The position numbers and the translations under genes were made by a program. A DNA stretch of 7,138 nt, taken from an uncultured Chlorobiaceae bacterium. Lineage in GTDB: Bacteria; Bacteroidota; Chlorobiia; Chlorobiales; Chlorobiaceae. Shown here one piece after another: positions 6,733-7,138 of this stretch. The notes beneath the pieces were generated by a model, which saw only the letters and a program-made list of their open reading frames with translations, had not been told where the DNA came from and made no database searches. The stretch is from NCBI GenBank assembly GCA_903917955.1, contig CAIXCO010000067.1, positions 1-7,138 of the forward strand. The letters run 5' to 3'. The stretch's first letter is position 1. Each line of letters starts with the position of its first letter.

Positions 6733-6795
6733 CTGTATTTTTTTTACAAAAACATAACTCTATTTAATAAAATAATATAAACGCTTTCAAAGCAC

Positions 6796-6845
6796 AAAAA
6801 GCACTCTAAAACCAAAAAAAAGCACTCTAACGACCACAAAAAGCA
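6796..6845 (+). repeat. 21-base-phased A-tract direct repeats
   Basis: AAAAAGCACTCTAA occurs exactly at 6796-6809 and again at 6817-6830. Its first eight bases, AAAAAGCA, occur a third time at 6838-6845. The starts are 21 bases apart, two helical turns, so the units lie on the same face of the DNA. A related AAAGCAC lies at 6789-6795. The position, just before the AT-rich stretch that probably holds the promoter of the gene at 7015, suits an activator site or bent DNA; the function is inference. Confidence 0.6.
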
Positions 6846-6903
6846 TATATATTTTTTTTTATTTATTACTGAATTATATATATTTATCACAGAAACGAGA
6901 TGG

Positions 6904-6944
6904 CACTGGTGGAGGAAAAAATGCTTCAGAAAATCCTCGCAGTG
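6904..6944 (+). other. Two-tier hairpin in the leader of the DUF4402-like gene
   Basis: CACTG (6904-6908) pairs with CAGTG (6940-6944), and GAGGA (6912-6916) pairs with TCCTC (6934-6938). A GTG/G internal loop separates the two stems and the end loop is 17 bases. It lies about 70 bases before the ATG at 7015. It does not match any riboswitch I recognise. Confidence 0.4.
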
Positions 6945-7002
6945 ACAATCGGGTTACAGAATCAGATTTTTTCTAAGAGACAACAATCATTCAATCAGAA
7001 TC

Positions 7003-7007
7003 GGGGA
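7003..7007 (+). promoter_or_regulatory. Ribosome binding site of the DUF4402-like gene
   Basis: GGGGA, 7 bases before the ATG at 7015. It is the best ribosome site in this part of the window and fixes the start. Confidence 0.65.
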
Positions 7008-7014
7008 ATATATC

Positions 7015-7138
7015 ATGACAAAGAGAATTTTGGCACTCGCAGGTATGGTCGCTATGCTTGCTTTCAGTAATGAGGCTCAGGCGGCGTCAAACGCAACAGC
7101 CACTGCAACAGCAAAGATTGTAAACGCGGTCAGCATAA
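7015..7138 (+). CDS. Exported protein, start only, DUF4402-like
   Basis: The 41 codons in the window begin at the ATG at 7015 and run off the right edge. Residues 1-23 form a clear Sec signal peptide: MTKR, a hydrophobic core at about 5-17, and a likely cut after AQA at residue 23. The mature protein begins ASNATATATAKIVNAVSI. An Ala-Thr-rich start leading into a strand such as AKIVNAVSI is what I associate with DUF4402 proteins, small secreted beta-rich proteins sometimes compared with spore-coat-U or fimbrial subunits. Only about 18 mature residues are visible, so the family call is tentative, while export is well supported. It is transcribed away from cobU behind a long AT-rich leader with repeats and a hairpin, suggesting its own regulation. 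Confidence 0.7.
   Translation, partial: MTKRILALAGMVAMLAFSNEAQAASNATATATAKIVNAVSI

Larger units (their letters stand above)
6511..7014. other. 504-base AT-rich divergent spacer between cobU and the DUF4402-like gene
   Basis: No gene is supported here. On the cobU side it holds a T8-A-T8 tract (6511-6527), a weak stem at 6538-6561, a G-rich minus-strand tract (6622-6651), a small perfect hairpin (6655-6673) and a candidate cobU promoter (6703-6732). On the other side it holds 21-base-phased A-tract repeats (6796-6845), a long AT stretch with TATATATT near 6875-6884 that could carry a -10, and a two-tier hairpin (6904-6944). I looked for the conserved cobalamin riboswitch box on the cobU strand and did not find it. 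Confidence 0.7.

Noticed and set aside
6900..7070. A 56-codon plus-strand frame starting MALVEEKMLQ, overlapping the DUF4402-like start
   Set aside because: It runs into the next gene in another frame and has no good ribosome site. The bases at its start are better explained by the leader hairpin. It would be revisited if the frame is conserved in relatives.

Overview
The window looks like chromosomal DNA of a green sulfur bacterium (Chlorobiaceae: the Chlorobium, Pelodictyon or Prosthecochloris group). This rests on my recollection of the Chlorobium CobT and CobS proteins, on moderate GC genes separated by very AT-rich spacers, and on the mix of genes. It is an inference, not a database result. 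Five complete genes and two that run off the ends can be supported.

Left part (1-3457, minus strand): a two-gene signalling unit. A 1007-residue CheB-CheR fusion carries a complete methylesterase triad and a methyltransferase SAM site, followed by a PAS-like segment, a coiled coil of seven-residue repeats and two PAS domains. It ends without a kinase. Its stop codon overlaps the start of the next gene (ATGA), which encodes a PAS sensor protein that leaves the window at base 1. The pair is probably translationally coupled and acts as one sensory module.

Middle (3386-4102): a divergent spacer with candidate promoters and a short dyad, then a plus-strand gene for a small secreted DUF2141 protein. 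That gene converges on cobS with only 33 bases between them.

Right-centre (4103-6510, minus strand): cobU, cobT and cobS in that order. They encode the late steps of cobalamin assembly: activation of adenosylcobinamide to its GDP form, activation of the lower base to alpha-ribazole phosphate, and joining of the two halves. cobT and cobS overlap by 7 bases. The 51-base gap before cobT holds a near-consensus sigma-70 promoter whose predicted start point lies only about 7 bases before the cobT ATG.

Right end (6511-7138): a 504-base AT-rich divergent spacer with a G-rich tract on the cobU side, 21-base-phased A-tract repeats and a two-tier hairpin. After it comes the start of an exported protein whose first residues look like the DUF4402 family. 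I see no clearly new multi-gene system, no mobile element and no CRISPR array. The most notable signals are regulatory: the near-leaderless cobT promoter, the phased repeats and hairpin before the DUF4402-like gene, and a cobU leader without a recognisable cobalamin riboswitch.
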